From assembly GCF_012932675.1 (NCBI RefSeq), contig NZ_JAAIIF010000002.1, positions 102,663 through 166,662 on the forward strand: a stretch of DNA of 64,000 nucleotides. Direction: 5' to 3'. The notes under the pieces were generated by a model. That model had not been told where the DNA came from and searched no databases. It worked only from the letters and a program-made list of their open reading frames with translations. Shown here in pieces: positions 1 to 13,118 of this stretch (position 1 is its first letter; the number at the start of each line of letters is the position of its first letter). The stretch comes from Bifidobacterium erythrocebi (lineage in GTDB: Bacteria; Actinomycetota; Actinomycetes; Actinomycetales; Bifidobacteriaceae). The translations under genes and the position numbers were made by a program.

Positions 1-1303
1 AGTCGATGGGGTAGATGTCCTGGTATTTCTTCGGCGGGTTCTCGGCGAAGGCGATGGTGCCGTCCGGCTTGGTGCGGAACCAGTTCGGATGCTGCTTGAC
101 CCATGGGTGGTCGGGGGAGCACTGCAGCGCGAAGTCGAGTGCGACTTCAAGCCCGAGCTCGTGTGCACGCGCGCAGAACGCCTTGAAGTCGTCCATGGTG
201 CCCAGCAGCGGGTCGACGGTGTCATGACCGCCAAGCTCGGAGCCGATGCCGAACGGGGAACCGGGGTCGTTGGGGCCGGCGACCAGGGAATTGTTGCGGC
301 CCTTGCGGTTGGTCACGCCGATCGGGAAGATCGGAGGCAGGTATACGATGTCGAATCCTTCGGCCTTGGCGCGTTCCAGTCCGGACAGCGCCGTGACCAG
401 CGTGCCCTGCTTGATTCGGCCGTTCTGATCGTCGTAGGTCGCGCCTTCGGAGCGCGGGAAGAACTGGTACCATGCGGCGAAGCTGGACTTCGGGCGTTCC
501 ACCTTGAAGCGCTGCGGGGCGCTGGGGGACAGGCCGTCGCGCAGCGGGTTGGATACGTGAAGCTCGGTGATCTCATCGCTGGTGGCGGCGGCGAGACGCT
601 CCTGCGGGGAACGCGTCGTGTCGGCCATGGCAGCGGCGGCGGCCTCCAGCGTCTTGCGCTGACGGGCGTTGAGCTTGGCGTCGCTCGTGGCCGCCCAGCG
701 TGCGAGCAGCTGGGAGCCGGAGATCAGCGCGTTCTCCACGTCGTCGTCCACCTGCACCTTGATGGTGGCGTCATGCAGCCAGGACAGATAGGTGTCTTCC
801 CAACCCTCCACGGTCACGGTCCACTCGCCCAGCTGGCGCTTTACCTTGGCGAATTCAGGCTCCCACGGCTTGGCGTCGCTGCGCTCGCCGCATACCAGCG
901 TCATGGTCCAGCGGTCCAGGCCCGGGTTCACGCAGGTCATCGTTCTGCGCAGCATCTCCTTGCCGCGCGGATTGCGCACCACGGCAGTGGCACCGACCTT
1001 GGTGCGTCCTTCGATGAACACCTGCGCGGTGACCTCGAACGCCTCACCGAGTTCTACGCGGCCGGGGTAGATGCCGCGTTCCTCGTTCGGGGTGATGTCC
1101 AGGACGTTGATGCGGCCGAACTGGCCGGCTTCGGTGACGGGGATGACCTGTGCCGGCACCTCGCCCTGGACTGCGGGCGTGGCTGTTTTGGCGGTACGCC
1201 TTCTCTTCGTTGCGGCGGTCGTACGTTTTGCCGTACCCGTCGTTCGCTTCGCGGGTGACGCGGTTTTCTTTCCCGTGGCGCTTTCAGTGGTCTTCGTCGA
1301 CAT
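1..1303 (-). CDS. glgE: Alpha-1,4-glucan:maltose-1-phosphate maltosyltransferase, 5' part (runs off window)
   Basis: Read on the minus strand from the ATG at 1303, which follows an AAGGAGAG ribosome binding site. The first ~45 residues are a Lys/Ala/Thr-rich low-complexity leader. After that come a beta-sandwich region and the start of a GH13_3 barrel. Landmarks are FPRSEGATYDDQ, YLPPIFPIG followed by RKGRNN, NDPGSPFGIGSELGG, HDTVDPLLGT, EVALDFALQCSPDHPWV and ENPPKKYQDIYP, all characteristic of GlgE. The enzyme transfers maltosyl units from maltose-1-phosphate to alpha-glucan in the cytosol. About 434 codons are present; the catalytic Asp/Glu and the C-terminus lie outside the window, so completeness cannot be judged. 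Confidence 0.9.
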   Translation of the reverse strand, partial: MSTKTTESATGKKTASPAKRTTGTAKRTTAATKRRRTAKTATPAVQGEVPAQVIPVTEAGQFGRINVLDITPNEERGIYPGRVELGEAFEVTAQVFIEGRTKVGATAVVRNPRGKEMLRRTMTCVNPGLDRWTMTLVCGERSDAKPWEPEFAKVKRQLGEWTVTVEGWEDTYLSWLHDATIKVQVDDDVENALISGSQLLARWAATSDAKLNARQRKTLEAAAAAMADTTRSPQERLAAATSDEITELHVSNPLRDGLSPSAPQRFKVERPKSSFAAWYQFFPRSEGATYDDQNGRIKQGTLVTALSGLERAKAEGFDIVYLPPIFPIGVTNRKGRNNSLVAGPNDPGSPFGIGSELGGHDTVDPLLGTMDDFKAFCARAHELGLEVALDFALQCSPDHPWVKQHPNWFRTKPDGTIAFAENPPKKYQDIYPID

Positions 1304-1369
1304 GGCAGCCCTCTCCTTGCTCCTTATCAATAGGTTTCGTTCCCATTGTAAGTGCGCGGCGGCGTGATA

Positions 1370-1472
1370 TGTGGACGAATCTGTGGACGGCTGCCGCGCT
1401 ATGTGCATAACTTGCCGATAGGGGCAGAGTGAGCGGCGAAATGTGGATAACCTGCGGGTCGAGTTATCCACA
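1370..1472. promoter_or_regulatory. Cluster of DnaA-box 9-mers between glgE and a surface-protein gene
   Basis: Three perfect TTATNCACA matches lie within 71 bp: TGTGCATAA at 1402-1410 and TGTGGATAA at 1442-1450 (reverse strand), and TTATCCACA at 1464-1472 (forward). Two weaker neighbours, TGTGGACGA (1370-1378) and TGTGGACGG (1382-1390), share the CCACA core. The boxes sit in the 303-bp space upstream of both divergent genes. No dnaA, dnaN or other origin gene is nearby, so this is more likely a DnaA-titrating or DnaA-regulated site than oriC. That role is inference. Confidence 0.6.
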
Positions 1473-1606
1473 ACACGCCCGGCAGAGGGAGTTCCGACCA
1501 CAGGGGCGGAACAAGTGCGGGTGGAAGCGCCGGTTCTGGCAGGCTCGATGGTATCTGCCCGGCACGGTGGCCGGATGGAAACACCATATATATAGGAGGA
1601 AGAACT

Positions 1607-3538
1607 ATGGCTACACGATTGCGGCGATGCCTGACCGGCTTGGCGGCGCTTCTCATCGCGTTGGCGGTATTGTTGGGCGCATCGCCGGCCGCGTTCGCCG
1701 CGGCGCTGGACTACCCGCCGCCGGGCACGAACCTGTGGTACCGCATCGACGGCAGGAACCTGCTGATCGGCGCAATCAAGAAACTGCCCGACGGCAGGCT
1801 CGCATACTGCATGAAGGCCGGCGCGGACGCCAGCAACGAGTATTCGGGCGAACGGAAGATCGAAGACAATACCAATGTGCGCCGCATCGCGTGGCTGGCG
1901 AACCGCTACCAGAACAATCGCGACGCGAACATCCACGCCGCCATAGGCGTGCTGGTGCACAGGCACATGGAACTGGACCCGCAGGCATGGGCACGCCATT
2001 GGGCCGTCATCTCCGCGCAATACCCGGGCCTGGACGCCATCGCCAACCGTCTGTGGGGCGAAGCGGGCGCGAACATGCCGCTGGGATTGCAGGTCACCAG
2101 CCAGACGGTGGAAGGACTGCGCTCCGGTTGGGTGGATGTCGTGGTGAAAAGCGACGGCAAGGCGCTCGCCGGCGTCCCTTATTCCGTGCGGCTGGAAGGT
2201 CCGGCCCGATTCGACACCGGCGGCCAGACGGTGAACGGTACCTCCGGAAACACCACGATTCGCCACGCATGGCATGCCACCGGCAGCGGCGAGGTCAAGG
2301 TGAGCACGCAATACGAGTCGCCGCGTGCGTTGCAGCTGATCAGCAACCAGGACTACGCGTGCTATGGCAGCCAGGAACAGGTCGCGGGCGATGGCGTCGC
2401 GTTCAAGGTCCGTAAGGACTTCACGCCGGCCGTGGCCACGGTCACGTCCAAGAAGATCGTGGACGCGGGCGAGACGGTGAGCGATAAGGTCACGTCGAAG
2501 GTGACGGGTGCGGACAGCCATTGGCCCAAGAATGTGGAAATGCTGGCGACGGGCTACTACTTCGACGGGCTCTCCGCAAGCGATCTGACCGATCCGATGC
2601 AGCCGAACGCCGGGGAAAGCATCGAGGCGTTCCTTGAACGCATCGCAAAGCGGGGCTATAAGCCGGCGGCGTACGGTACGGCCACCTTCACCGGACCGGA
2701 ACAGACGAAGACCGTGACGGCCACGACCGAGCCGGGCGGCACGGAGGAATACCGGACGCCGGCACGCGGCGGCATCGGCACGTGGGTGTGGGCGTTCGAC
2801 GCCTCCAAGCAGCAGGGGAAGTCGGGGAAGTACCTGGTTCGGGACTCGGTGAGCGGGTTCCTTGAGGCCGAGGAGACCAACTCGAATCGCGCCAAAGTGG
2901 AGGTGGAATCGACGATTACCGAGCACAGTCCGGCGCTTGGCGCGCAGTTGAGCGACACCATCACCGTTGCGGGCTTCCCGGATGATCACGGGGAGTTCAA
3001 GGGGTCCGAGGAATTCGGCATCGGTGCCGACGAGGAGTTTGCGCAGGTGAGCGTGTGGTGGGCCGGCGACAAGGACGATCCGGGCAGCGATGCGGAGTTC
3101 AAGCCTTCCGGTACCGACATGCCGCAGGAGGACGAGCATCACAAGCTGATCGGCACGTGGGATGTGCCGGCGAAGAACGGCACGATCCGTGTGGGCGCCG
3201 GTTCCCTGGACGCGCACGGCGAGCCGATCAACATCGTCGCCGAGGATCACGGCTGGTACGTGTTCGTCTGGAGCTTTGCGGGTGACGATCGCGTGATGCC
3301 TGCGGCCAGCGCCTACGACGACCAGTGGGAGCAGGCATATGTAGGTGTGGAGCCCGAAGACGAGGAAGAGGATGAGGAGGAAGAGGACGAGGAGAAACCG
3401 GTCGAGGAAAACGACGAACCAGAAACGCCTTTGGCCTCGACCGGCAGCGACGTGGCCTTCGCCATTGCCATGGCGTTCATCGCGCTTGCGGCCGGCAGCC
3501 TGATCCTAGTGTTGGCGCACAGGCGGGAGTCGCTGTGA
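1607..3538 (+). CDS. Sortase-anchored cell-surface protein
   Basis: The protein has 643 aa and starts at an ATG with AGGAGGA at 1594-1600. It has a signal peptide (basic MATRLRRC, hydrophobic core, cleavage near ASPAAFA|AAL). The middle is a long extracellular region with few cysteines, including one in AYCMKAG near residue 67 and one in DYACYG. A very acidic stretch of mainly Glu/Asp (about residues 583-606) precedes a sorting signal: LASTGS, a hydrophobic segment, then HRRESL. LASTG is a near-canonical LPXTG variant. The domain layout resembles actinobacterial thioester/TQXA surface proteins, but I could not place both thioester residues, so the adhesin role is inferred from the architecture only. 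Confidence 0.8.
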   Translation: MATRLRRCLTGLAALLIALAVLLGASPAAFAAALDYPPPGTNLWYRIDGRNLLIGAIKKLPDGRLAYCMKAGADASNEYSGERKIEDNTNVRRIAWLANRYQNNRDANIHAAIGVLVHRHMELDPQAWARHWAVISAQYPGLDAIANRLWGEAGANMPLGLQVTSQTVEGLRSGWVDVVVKSDGKALAGVPYSVRLEGPARFDTGGQTVNGTSGNTTIRHAWHATGSGEVKVSTQYESPRALQLISNQDYACYGSQEQVAGDGVAFKVRKDFTPAVATVTSKKIVDAGETVSDKVTSKVTGADSHWPKNVEMLATGYYFDGLSASDLTDPMQPNAGESIEAFLERIAKRGYKPAAYGTATFTGPEQTKTVTATTEPGGTEEYRTPARGGIGTWVWAFDASKQQGKSGKYLVRDSVSGFLEAEETNSNRAKVEVESTITEHSPALGAQLSDTITVAGFPDDHGEFKGSEEFGIGADEEFAQVSVWWAGDKDDPGSDAEFKPSGTDMPQEDEHHKLIGTWDVPAKNGTIRVGAGSLDAHGEPINIVAEDHGWYVFVWSFAGDDRVMPAASAYDDQWEQAYVGVEPEDEEEDEEEEDEEKPVEENDEPETPLASTGSDVAFAIAMAFIALAAGSLILVLAHRRESL

Positions 3539-3559
3539 CACTGACCGTGATCTGATACG

Positions 3560-3592
3560 AAAAAAGCTAGGAATCATGTGATTCCTAGCTTT
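3560..3592 (-). terminator. Rho-independent terminator of the tRNA-fMet gene
   Basis: Perfect 14-bp stem (AAAGCTAGGAATCA at 3563-3576 with its complement at 3579-3592) and a 2-nt centre. On the minus strand it is followed by a run of six U (3565-3560). It lies directly downstream of the tRNA. Confidence 0.85.
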
Positions 3593-3597
3593 CGGAT

Positions 3598-3674
3598 TGG
3601 TAGCGGGGCATGGATTTGAACCATGGACCTCTGGGTTATGAGCCCAGCGAGCTACCGAGCTGCTCCACCCCGCG
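3598..3674 (-). tRNA. Initiator tRNA-fMet (CAT)
   Basis: The minus strand reads CGCGGGGTGGAGCAGCTCGG at its 5' end, with anticodon loop CTCATAA on a stem carrying the three consecutive G:C pairs (GGG/CCC) diagnostic of initiators. Position 1 is C and does not form a Watson-Crick pair with position 72, another initiator mark. The 3' CCA is encoded (TGG at 3598-3600 on the plus strand). Confidence 0.95.
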
Positions 3675-3702
3675 ACGGCTTGTCTTTCAGACAGCTCAAT
3701 CA

Positions 3703-3730
3703 ACCATAAGCGATATGCAGAATATGTCAA
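3703..3730 (-). promoter_or_regulatory. Promoter of tRNA-fMet
   Basis: On the minus strand a consensus -35 TTGACA (3730-3725) and a -10 TATGGT (3708-3703) are separated by 16 bp. They lie 29 bp upstream of the mature tRNA end. Confidence 0.65.
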
Positions 3731-3792
3731 CCATCGGCGTGTCGTGAATGGTGCCGAGAGGAATTGGCGCGTTTCGCTGCATAATAAGAACC

Positions 3793-4854
3793 ATGCCTAT
3801 CAAGATCCCCAGTGGCCTTCCGGCCAGAGCAATTCTCGATTCAGAGCGCATCTTCGCCCTGGAAAAACCTGAAGCGGAGCGCCAGCGCGTTCGTCCGCTG
3901 AAACTGGTGATCCTGAATCTCATGCCCAAGAAGATCGAAACCGAGACGCAGCTGCTCAGGCTTATCTCGAAGAGCCCGCTGCAGGTGGAGATCGACTTCA
4001 TGAAGACCTCCACGCACGAGGCGACGCACGTGTCCGCCGATCACCTGGTCAAGTTCTACGAGACGCTTGACGCGCTGAAGGACAACTATTACGACGGCTT
4101 CGTGGTGACCGGCGCGCCGGTGGAGCATATGCCGTTCGAGCAGGTCGATTACTGGGAGGAGTTCCAGCAGATCCTCGACTGGGCCTCCACGCACGTGTTC
4201 TCCACCATGTACCTGTGCTGGGGCGCGATGGGCGCGCTCTACCAGCGGTACGGCGTACACAAGGTGGATTTGCCCGAGAAGATCTTCGGCGTGTTCCCCC
4301 AGTACCTGCAGGACGAGTACTGCTTCCTGACCAACGGCTTCGACGAGATCGCCCTGCAGCCGCATTCCCGCCTGGCCGGCGTGAGCGAGGAGGATGTCCG
4401 CGCCAACCCGGATCTGCAGATCCTGACGTGGGGCCCGGAATCCGGCCCCGGCCTGATCGCCACGCGCGATTTCTCCGAGGTGTTCGCCCTGGGGCATTGG
4501 GAGTACGGCAAGATGACGCTCGCCGAGGAATACGAGCGCGATATGGCCAAGGGCATGACCAACGTGCCGTTCCCGAAGAACTATTTCCCGCACGACGATC
4601 CGACGCTGGAACCGCTGTTCGCATGGCGCGCGCATGCGAACCTGCTGTGGCGCAACTGGCTGAACTGGGTGTACCAGACCACGCCGTACGACCTGACGGA
4701 GGTGCCGGAGCTCAGGGCGCATAAGAAGCTGGGCACGGACAGGTCCATTCGCCATGAGCCTGCCGGCCCGCGCGCCGATGGCTTCAAGCCGTTCCTCAGC
4801 GATGGGTATGGCGTGATCTGCTCGAAGGATGCGGATGACGCCAAGGGGCGTTGA
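3793..4854 (+). CDS. metA: Homoserine O-acyltransferase (MetA type), predicted to use acetyl-CoA
   Basis: The 353-aa cytosolic enzyme activates homoserine for methionine synthesis. The ATG at 3793 gives the conserved N-terminus MPIKIPSGLPA. CATAAT ends 7 nt before this ATG and there is no Shine-Dalgarno, so the mRNA is probably leaderless. An in-frame ATG at 3748 would add 15 non-conserved residues. The catalytic triad sits at family numbering: Cys142 (YLCWGAMGA), His235 and Glu237 (GHWEYGK). Residue 111 is Glu (GAPVEH), where E. coli MetA has Gly; in this family Glu111 marks acetyl-CoA users, so the product is probably O-acetylhomoserine. About 40 residues longer at the C-terminus than E. 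coli MetA. Confidence 0.9.
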   Translation: MPIKIPSGLPARAILDSERIFALEKPEAERQRVRPLKLVILNLMPKKIETETQLLRLISKSPLQVEIDFMKTSTHEATHVSADHLVKFYETLDALKDNYYDGFVVTGAPVEHMPFEQVDYWEEFQQILDWASTHVFSTMYLCWGAMGALYQRYGVHKVDLPEKIFGVFPQYLQDEYCFLTNGFDEIALQPHSRLAGVSEEDVRANPDLQILTWGPESGPGLIATRDFSEVFALGHWEYGKMTLAEEYERDMAKGMTNVPFPKNYFPHDDPTLEPLFAWRAHANLLWRNWLNWVYQTTPYDLTEVPELRAHKKLGTDRSIRHEPAGPRADGFKPFLSDGYGVICSKDADDAKGR

Positions 4855-4889
4855 GGCTTCGAAGGAGGGGCTGAGACGTTCATCGTTTG

Positions 4890-4935
4890 ACGGATATGCG
4901 GCGGTCATTGCGGGTCATGACCGCCGCATATCCGT
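4890..4935. terminator. Hairpin between metA and the atp operon
   Basis: A 19-bp perfect inverted repeat (4890-4908 with 4917-4935, loop TGCGGGTC) 35 bp after the metA stop. There is no U-tract on either strand, so termination is likely but not certain. Confidence 0.55.
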
Positions 4936-5372
4936 ATATTGACCTCCAAAAATCCCGCATTATGACCATCTTTAAGTCCATATATTAAGACAGATAATTC
5001 TCCTTGATGGACGCGTCCAAGGAGGGCGTATCGAGACAGAAAACGTTGTCATGTCAACATTGTTAGGGCTAACGCAAAACCTCGTTTTGTCAACAGGGCG
5101 CGTTTCCACGCATCTCGAAACGCCGAGCGAATCCGTGCAAAATCACGGTTTATCGTCGTGGCCGTTGCGTTCGTCTAGAAGACGGCGAATAATCTTCACC
5201 TAGCCATTCGAGATTGAATGCCGTCGCAGGCAGTTCAGCCCCTCGATTTGCGCCCAGCCGACATGAGCCAGCGAGCCAAACCGAGATGGCCGGAGATGTT
5301 ACCGTGCGGTCACATTTACCGGTCGTTTAGGGATAAACTGGCAGCAGACATGAAGAAGTAGGAGGCGCGAGA
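4936..5372 (+). promoter_or_regulatory. Promoter and dyad-rich leader of the ATP synthase operon
   Basis: No gene is visible in these 437 bp. Candidate promoters are TTGACC (4939-4944) with TATGAC (4961-4966, 16-bp spacer), and TTTAAG (4971-4976) with GATAAT (4993-4998, 16-bp spacer). Downstream lie the palindrome TGGACGCGTCCA (5008-5019), nested in a larger imperfect dyad, then GTTAGGGCTAAC (5062-5073) and CAAAACctcGTTTTG (5075-5089). Acid-responsive transcription of atp is known in bifidobacteria. The promoter and operator assignments are inference. Confidence 0.4.
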
Positions 5373-6468
<1,096 letters not shown>

Positions 6469-6513
6469 TCCGAAGAACCGGTAATACAACGAACGAAGTG
6501 AAAGGAGGCGGAT

Positions 6514-7038
6514 ATGGAGACATTGGCTGAAAGCGGCATCATGCTGTTCGTCCCGAAGATGTACGACATCGTCTGGTCGGCCGTCATTCTTGTCATCGTC
6601 GCCCTGTTCTTCTACAAGTTCTTCCTGCCTAAGTTCCAGGCCGTGTTCGACGAACGTGCCGCAAAGATCGAAGGTGGCATCGCCAAGGCCGAGCAGGCCC
6701 AGAAGGATGCCGACGAAGCCAAGGCCAAGTATGAGGCTCAGCTGAGCAACGCACGCGTCGAGGCTTCCAAGATCCGTGATGACGCACGTGCCGAGGCATC
6801 GCACATCGTCGCCGATGCACGTTCCCGTGCGGAAGCGGACGCCAGCCAGATCACCGCCAGTGCACAGCGTGCCATCGCATCGCAGCAGCAGCAGGCTCTG
6901 GTCTCGCTCAAGGGCGAGGTCGGCGCTCTGGCAACGGCCCTGGCAGGCAAGATCCTGGGCAGCGAGCTTCAGGACGAGAAGGTGCAGTCCTCCATGATCG
7001 ATCAGATGATCGACAGCATGGATTCGGACAAGCAGTGA
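6514..7038 (+). CDS. atpF: F1Fo ATP synthase subunit b
   Basis: A 174-aa peripheral-stalk protein. One N-terminal transmembrane helix (about residues 12-33, VWSAVILVIVALFFYKFFLP) is followed by a long Ala/Lys/Glu/Gln-rich coiled coil. AAAGGAGG is the ribosome binding site. The family length is normal. It anchors the delta and alpha subunits to subunit a. Confidence 0.95.
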   Translation: METLAESGIMLFVPKMYDIVWSAVILVIVALFFYKFFLPKFQAVFDERAAKIEGGIAKAEQAQKDADEAKAKYEAQLSNARVEASKIRDDARAEASHIVADARSRAEADASQITASAQRAIASQQQQALVSLKGEVGALATALAGKILGSELQDEKVQSSMIDQMIDSMDSDKQ

Positions 7039-7068
7039 TATCAGGCAGAGAGAAAGGCAGGTGACATC

Positions 7069-7896
7069 ATGCGAGGAGAAGCATCTCGTATTGCGGATCG
7101 TGAATCGCGTGATTTGCTGGCATCCAAGCTGCGTGATACCCGTGAGGATGCATGGCGCATCGGCAATGAGCTGTTCGTCATCACCTCGCTGCTCGACGGC
7201 AACATCCGCATCGAGCGTGCGCTGACCGATGTGTCACGACCTCTTGAAGACAAGGTTGCGGTCCTGAAGACCCTGCTGGGCGATCAGGTGCATCCCATGA
7301 CGATGGAGATCATGACCGAGGTCGTCAAGCGCCGCTGGAGTCGCGCCACCGATATCGCGAACGCGGTCGAGGATTTCGGCGTGGACGCCATGATGTATTA
7401 CGCGGATGCCACCGACAGCACGCTGCAGGTGTCCATCGAACTGGCTGAGCTGCACTCCGCGCTGCTGAACGCGCCCGTGGTGCGTGCCAAGCTCTACGAC
7501 GAAACCGCGCCCAGCGAGGTCCGCGTCAAGTTCTTCCACGAACTGTTCGACGGCAAGGGACTGAATAAGGTCACGATGCGTCTGGCGGAGCACGCCACGG
7601 AGAATCTGCGCGGTCGTCGCTATCTGGAAACCATTCAGTGGCTGATCAACAAGCTCTCGCGCCATATGGGCGAGACGATGGTCACCGTGACCACGGCCAC
7701 GCCGCTGAAGCAGGAGCAGATCGACAAGCTCATCGCGGTGTATTCCAAGAAGCTCGGTCGCGCGGCCCACATCAACTGCGTGGTCGACCCGTCCGTGCTC
7801 GGCGGCATGCGCGTGCAGGTGGGCGACGAGGTCACGGACAACACCGTGGTCGCGCAGCTGGAGAACTTGCAGCGCAGCGTAAAGGTCGTATCCTGA
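7069..7896 (+). CDS. atpH: F1Fo ATP synthase subunit delta
   Basis: A 275-aa delta/OSCP protein that links the b-stalk to the top of F1. The C-terminal half has the family signature (DPSVLGGMRVQVGDEVTDNT near the end). At 275 aa it is longer than the roughly 180 aa of E. coli delta. The N-terminal ~90 residues are charged and helical, a length usual in high-GC Gram-positives. It lies 30 bp after atpF. Confidence 0.93.
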   Translation: MRGEASRIADRESRDLLASKLRDTREDAWRIGNELFVITSLLDGNIRIERALTDVSRPLEDKVAVLKTLLGDQVHPMTMEIMTEVVKRRWSRATDIANAVEDFGVDAMMYYADATDSTLQVSIELAELHSALLNAPVVRAKLYDETAPSEVRVKFFHELFDGKGLNKVTMRLAEHATENLRGRRYLETIQWLINKLSRHMGETMVTVTTATPLKQEQIDKLIAVYSKKLGRAAHINCVVDPSVLGGMRVQVGDEVTDNTVVAQLENLQRSVKVVS

Positions 7897-7949
7897 ACGG
7901 CCCGAACCGCTGAACAAACAGATTTTTACACAACAATAAAGGAGAGATC

Positions 7950-9578
<1,629 letters not shown>

Positions 9579-9581
9579 TCC

Positions 9582-11973
<2,392 letters not shown>

Positions 11974-11974
<1 letters not shown>

Positions 11975-12270
11975 TGAGTGACAAAGCCACGATGCAGGTG
12001 AACATCGTCTGCGCCGCGCACCCTGTGTGGAGCGGCGAGGCGTTGCAGGTCACCATTCCCGCTTCCGGCGGTCAGATGGGTATTCTGCCTAATCACGAGC
12101 CCGTGCTCACGCTGATTAAGCAGGGTAAGCTTGCCGTGGTTGAGAAGGACGGAACCCGTCACGTGATCGAGGTCGCTGACGGATTCATCTCCTTCGACTC
12201 GAACAAGCTCACCGTCGCGGTCGAAGACGCCGGCACGCTCAAGCGTGCGGAAGTCGAAGAGACCGAATGA
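11974..12270 (+). CDS. atpC: F1Fo ATP synthase subunit epsilon
   Basis: At 98 aa it is short for the family (E. coli has about 138). Only the N-terminal beta-barrel (VNIVCAAHPVWSGEALQVTIP...GQMGILPNHEPVLTL) is present and the inhibitory C-terminal helical hairpin is largely missing. The sequence ends KRAEVEETE. Loss of the C-terminal arm fits an enzyme that must hydrolyse ATP freely. It overlaps the end of atpD and is last in the operon. Confidence 0.93.
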
Positions 12271-12293
12271 CCGACTGACGATATCGTCTCCTG

Positions 12294-12329
12294 ACGGGGC
12301 GGCACTCCATGCGGGTGCCGCCCCGTTTT
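12294..12329 (+). terminator. Terminator of the atp operon
   Basis: A GC-rich stem (ACGGGGCGGCAC at 12294-12305 with its complement ending at 12326) is followed by TTTTG, 24 bp after the atpC stop. Confidence 0.85.
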
Positions 12330-12413
12330 GTATTGCTCCGCTTTTCCGGGTTCGGTGTTCCAGGCAGCGACGTATGCCGCACGAAGTCAGGCCATGCGCT
12401 AGGGTGGGCTCTT

Positions 12414-13118
12414 ATGCGAATTCTGGTTGCCGATTGCTCCGCCGAATATTCGGGCCGTCTCAACGCCTCGCTGCCACTCGCCAAGCGCGTGCTGCTGGTC
12501 AAGGCCGATAACAGTCTGCTGATCTTCTCCGAACTCGGGTCGTACAAGCCGCTCAATTGGATGGCGGCACCCTGCACGCTCAAGGACATCACCCCGGCCG
12601 ACGCGGACGATGATGCGGATACGCCCGCGCCCGAAAAGGTGCTGCGCGTCGCCTCCGCCAAATCCTCCGACGTGCTGGAGGTCACCCTGCAGCACGTCTA
12701 TTCCGACGAGACCTACGATCTGGGCGAGGACCCCGGACTGATCAAGGACGGTGTGGAGGACCACCTGCAGCAGTACCTGGCCGAACAGATCGAACGCATC
12801 GGCAAGGGCGCGAAGCTGGTGCGCCGCGAATACCCCACCGCCATCGGCCCGGTGGACATCATGGCCATCGACGCGAACGGCGAGCACGTGGTCATCGAAA
12901 TCAAACGCCATGGCGGCATCGACGGCGTGGAACAGCTCACGCGCTACTGCGAACTGCTTAACCGCGACCCTCTGCTCGCGCCGGTGCACGGCATCTTCGC
13001 CGCACAGACCATCACCCCGCAGGCACGCGTGCTGGCCGAGGACCGAGGCTTCCGTTGCCTGATCCTCGACTACGAGGAGATGAAGGGCACGGAGGACGAT
13101 TCGTTAAGGCTTTTCTGA
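12414..13118 (+). CDS. nucS: Endonuclease NucS (EndoMS), non-canonical mismatch repair
   Basis: The 234-aa protein starts at MRILVADCSAEYSGRL. TAGGGT ends 8 nt before the ATG and there is no Shine-Dalgarno, so the transcript is probably leaderless. The N-terminal DNA-binding/dimerisation domain is followed by a RecB-like nuclease core with GPVDIMAID, VVIEIKRHGG and QLTRYCELL, giving the Asp, Glu and Lys of the PD-(D/E)XK site. NucS replaces MutS/MutL in Actinobacteria, cutting both strands at mismatches. The last 15 bp overlap the end of the convergent kinase gene. Confidence 0.92.
   Translation: MRILVADCSAEYSGRLNASLPLAKRVLLVKADNSLLIFSELGSYKPLNWMAAPCTLKDITPADADDDADTPAPEKVLRVASAKSSDVLEVTLQHVYSDETYDLGEDPGLIKDGVEDHLQQYLAEQIERIGKGAKLVRREYPTAIGPVDIMAIDANGEHVVIEIKRHGGIDGVEQLTRYCELLNRDPLLAPVHGIFAAQTITPQARVLAEDRGFRCLILDYEEMKGTEDDSLRLF

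Noticed and set aside
89..1258. 389-codon plus-strand frame over glgE
   Set aside because: The minus strand encodes clear GlgE motifs; the plus frame has none.
1370..1472. Chromosomal oriC
   Set aside because: DnaA boxes are present but no AT-rich unwinding element and no dnaA, dnaN, rpmH or parAB genes nearby.
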